From positions 1 through 64,000 of the forward strand of contig JBBADV010000007.1 in assembly GCA_041656295.1 (NCBI GenBank): a stretch of 64,000 nt of DNA, read 5' to 3'. The notes beneath the pieces were generated by a model. The model searched no databases. It saw only the letters and a list, made by a program, of their open reading frames with translations, and was not told where the DNA came from. Source of the DNA: Kiritimatiellales bacterium. Lineage in GTDB: Bacteria > Verrucomicrobiota > Kiritimatiellia > Kiritimatiellales > Tichowtungiaceae. The position numbers and the translations under genes were made by a program. Shown piece by piece: positions 62,392 through 64,000 of this stretch. Each line of letters opens with the position of its first letter. Positions within the stretch are counted from its first letter, which is position 1.

Positions 62392-64000
62392 ATGGTTCCT
62401 GTTGCGTTTTTGATAACATTGCTGGGTGTTTCGGCGCCCAGCAATTTATGTTTAAACACACAGGTTGCATGGATGGATGCGTTGCCGGAACAGGGATGTT
62501 TCGCCGAATTTGCAATTGACGGAAACTTAAATACATACGCCCGTACTGAATTCCCGGGACCATGGGATTTTACGATTGATCTGCAAACAAAAGCATCCGG
62601 TATAAACCGGATTGTGTTCTCGCCGGACACAGAACGGTACGCCTCTGAGTATAAAATTCAGATATCGGACGACAACTGGACATGGATTGATCTGGTTGTA
62701 CAAAGCAACGGCACAGGAAATTCCTGTTCCTATGAAATTTTTCCGGAGGCATCGGGGCGGTACATAAAAATTACAGTTGCGGCGCAAAGCGGCTTACAAA
62801 GTCATATAATCCGTAATGTTGAAGTTTTCGGATATGCCGGCGAATATTGTAAAGCGTTTCCGTTCGACCCGCCGGAGCGCCCGGAAATTATTTTTAAACT
62901 GATCGTTGGACGGGACACAGATTTTCTTTGGAAATACAGATATAATCCGGAAGAAATTTTTGCGCGCTTCGACCGGGTTTACCAGTCAGTTCAGCCGCTT
63001 TTGAAACACTATAATCTCTCATTTGTAATCTGCCCGAGTCTGTTCTATTCCAACACGGATGACGAAGGCTACGGACGCGAAGTCACTCCGGTTTATACCA
63101 TTGATCCCGTTCTGATTTCATTACTGGATGAATTTGAAGCCAGAAGCTGGAACTATTCCAGTAAAGACTGCGCGCCGGGATTTCATCTGATGGTATATTC
63201 ATCGGATGCATCTCATCAGCAGGAAGAATTTGACATCCCATGGCCCCCGTTAAACCGTGCCGAGTATTCCACGGATGGACACAAGGGCATGACGCTCGAT
63301 ATTCAAACCGCGCGTGATCTGAAATTCCGCTATCCGCGCACATTCTGCGGCATTGTTTTCCATGAACTGCTTGGCAGCAACCGCCGGTGGCTGAACGGCG
63401 GTGATGGCGGTATTCCCAAAGATGATGAAGCCATCCGCGCCTGGGCTGATTTCTGCCGCGACTACGGTTTGGAACTGGTCTGGGGCGATCCGAAGTGGAC
63501 CGCTTCCGGGCTGCCTGAAGGAAACAGCATTTTTGTGAACGACTCCAACTACACAGCTAACACCGAAATCTGGGCCGATGTGCTGGCATACACCCGGACG
63601 GCTTGCGGCTCAAATGCTGTTTTTGTAATCAACAACAACAATTTTAACCTTGCCGATTCGCTGATGCGCTATGGCGACGTGGTGACAAACTCTGCTGCCG
63701 GTGTACCGTCATGGCTTCAGTTTAATCTGCCGTTTAAACAGCATCCGGTTTTTGACTGGGCAGAACAGGGGTTTCGATGGGGACAGAATCTTCAAGACTG
63801 GTTCTGGAGGAGCGGGGTAAAAAATTATGCAACCGTCAACTGGATTCAGAATTTTTTTAATCCCTGTATGCCTATGGAAATTGTTTCTGCCGGAATGGCT
63901 GGTGCGCTGGCTCACAACGCATCCGTCATCTATTTAGAATCGCCGGGATATTTTTGGCACGGACCGGTCACAACACCTGTTACCGTTAGCGACGAGTATG
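62392..64000 (+). CDS. Large secreted protein with F5/8 type C (discoidin) domain, 3' end outside window
   Basis: The frame from ATG 62392 stays open to the end of the window (536 codons). A signal peptide (VPVAFLITLLGVSAPSN) is followed by a discoidin-like domain of about 20-145 (GCFAEFAIDGNLNTYARTEF, PWDFTIDL, RIVFSPDTERYASEYKIQIS, RYIKITV). A catalytic-type region then follows (DTDFLWKYRYNPEEIFARFD, FHLMVYSSDA, FCGIVFHELLGSNRRWLNGG) that looks like a TIM-barrel glycoside hydrolase but is not recognised. It starts 4 bases after the PEP-CTERM gene without a clear ribosome site, which suggests coupling. Confidence 0.75.
   Translation, partial: MVPVAFLITLLGVSAPSNLCLNTQVAWMDALPEQGCFAEFAIDGNLNTYARTEFPGPWDFTIDLQTKASGINRIVFSPDTERYASEYKIQISDDNWTWIDLVVQSNGTGNSCSYEIFPEASGRYIKITVAAQSGLQSHIIRNVEVFGYAGEYCKAFPFDPPERPEIIFKLIVGRDTDFLWKYRYNPEEIFARFDRVYQSVQPLLKHYNLSFVICPSLFYSNTDDEGYGREVTPVYTIDPVLISLLDEFEARSWNYSSKDCAPGFHLMVYSSDASHQQEEFDIPWPPLNRAEYSTDGHKGMTLDIQTARDLKFRYPRTFCGIVFHELLGSNRRWLNGGDGGIPKDDEAIRAWADFCRDYGLELVWGDPKWTASGLPEGNSIFVNDSNYTANTEIWADVLAYTRTACGSNAVFVINNNNFNLADSLMRYGDVVTNSAAGVPSWLQFNLPFKQHPVFDWAEQGFRWGQNLQDWFWRSGVKNYATVNWIQNFFNPCMPMEIVSAGMAGALAHNASVIYLESPGYFWHGPVTTPVTVSDEY

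Overview
The window looks like chromosomal DNA of an anaerobic PVC-group bacterium, most likely Kiritimatiellota. This is an inference from gene content: five S1 sulfatases in one locus, an F- and C-less V-type ATPase operon containing a DUF2764 subunit, a plant/Treponema-type phosphofructokinase, a FloA/NfeD membrane module and a short PEP-CTERM-like protein. No rRNA, tRNA or CRISPR array was seen.

Layout. 1-465: relics of two transposases. 647-2510: Asp23/AmaP envelope pair and a PfkB kinase. 2587-7715: an IspD-like protein, ilvC and acnA. 7716-14714: a four-helix-bundle gene, a YacP-type NYN nuclease, trkA, trkH, rimO and the nnr NAD(P)HX repair enzyme. 15035-17332 (minus): pheS and pfk. 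17494-25478 (minus): V-ATPase operon E-DUF2764-A-B-D-I-K, interrupted by two GxxExxY genes. 25810-34053: LPP20 lipoprotein, hisD-hisC, tlyA, a Sel1-repeat protein, hemW and a Nudix protein. 34054-37427 (minus): NfeD, a polymer-forming membrane protein, FloA and a hypothetical protein. 37729-43263: MATE exporter, AddA-like helicase-nuclease, a PTPS-like protein and a Fur-family regulator. 43437-44230: IS relic and a possible integron relic. 44464-64000: a glycan-degradation locus with an AraC regulator, GH94 phosphorylase, two related GxGYxYP-like proteins, five sulfatases, a GPH sugar symporter, two small exported beta-rich proteins and a large secreted F5/8 protein that runs off the window.

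The most unusual signal is a set of short degenerate repeat families. Some occur as inverted pairs that exactly bracket small genes (one four-helix-bundle gene and two GxxExxY genes) inside operons. In RNA each pair would form a long stem closing off the small gene, reminiscent of 23S rRNA intervening sequences, the original home of the four-helix S23 family. The same families also occur as solo copies between genes, as in-frame insertions in acnA and the AddA-like helicase, and as the terminal codons of V-ATPase B, DUF2764, rimO and others. A second pattern is a shared 15-bp motif upstream of the AraC/GH94 divergent pair and both small exported proteins, which is a candidate operator for the glycan locus.
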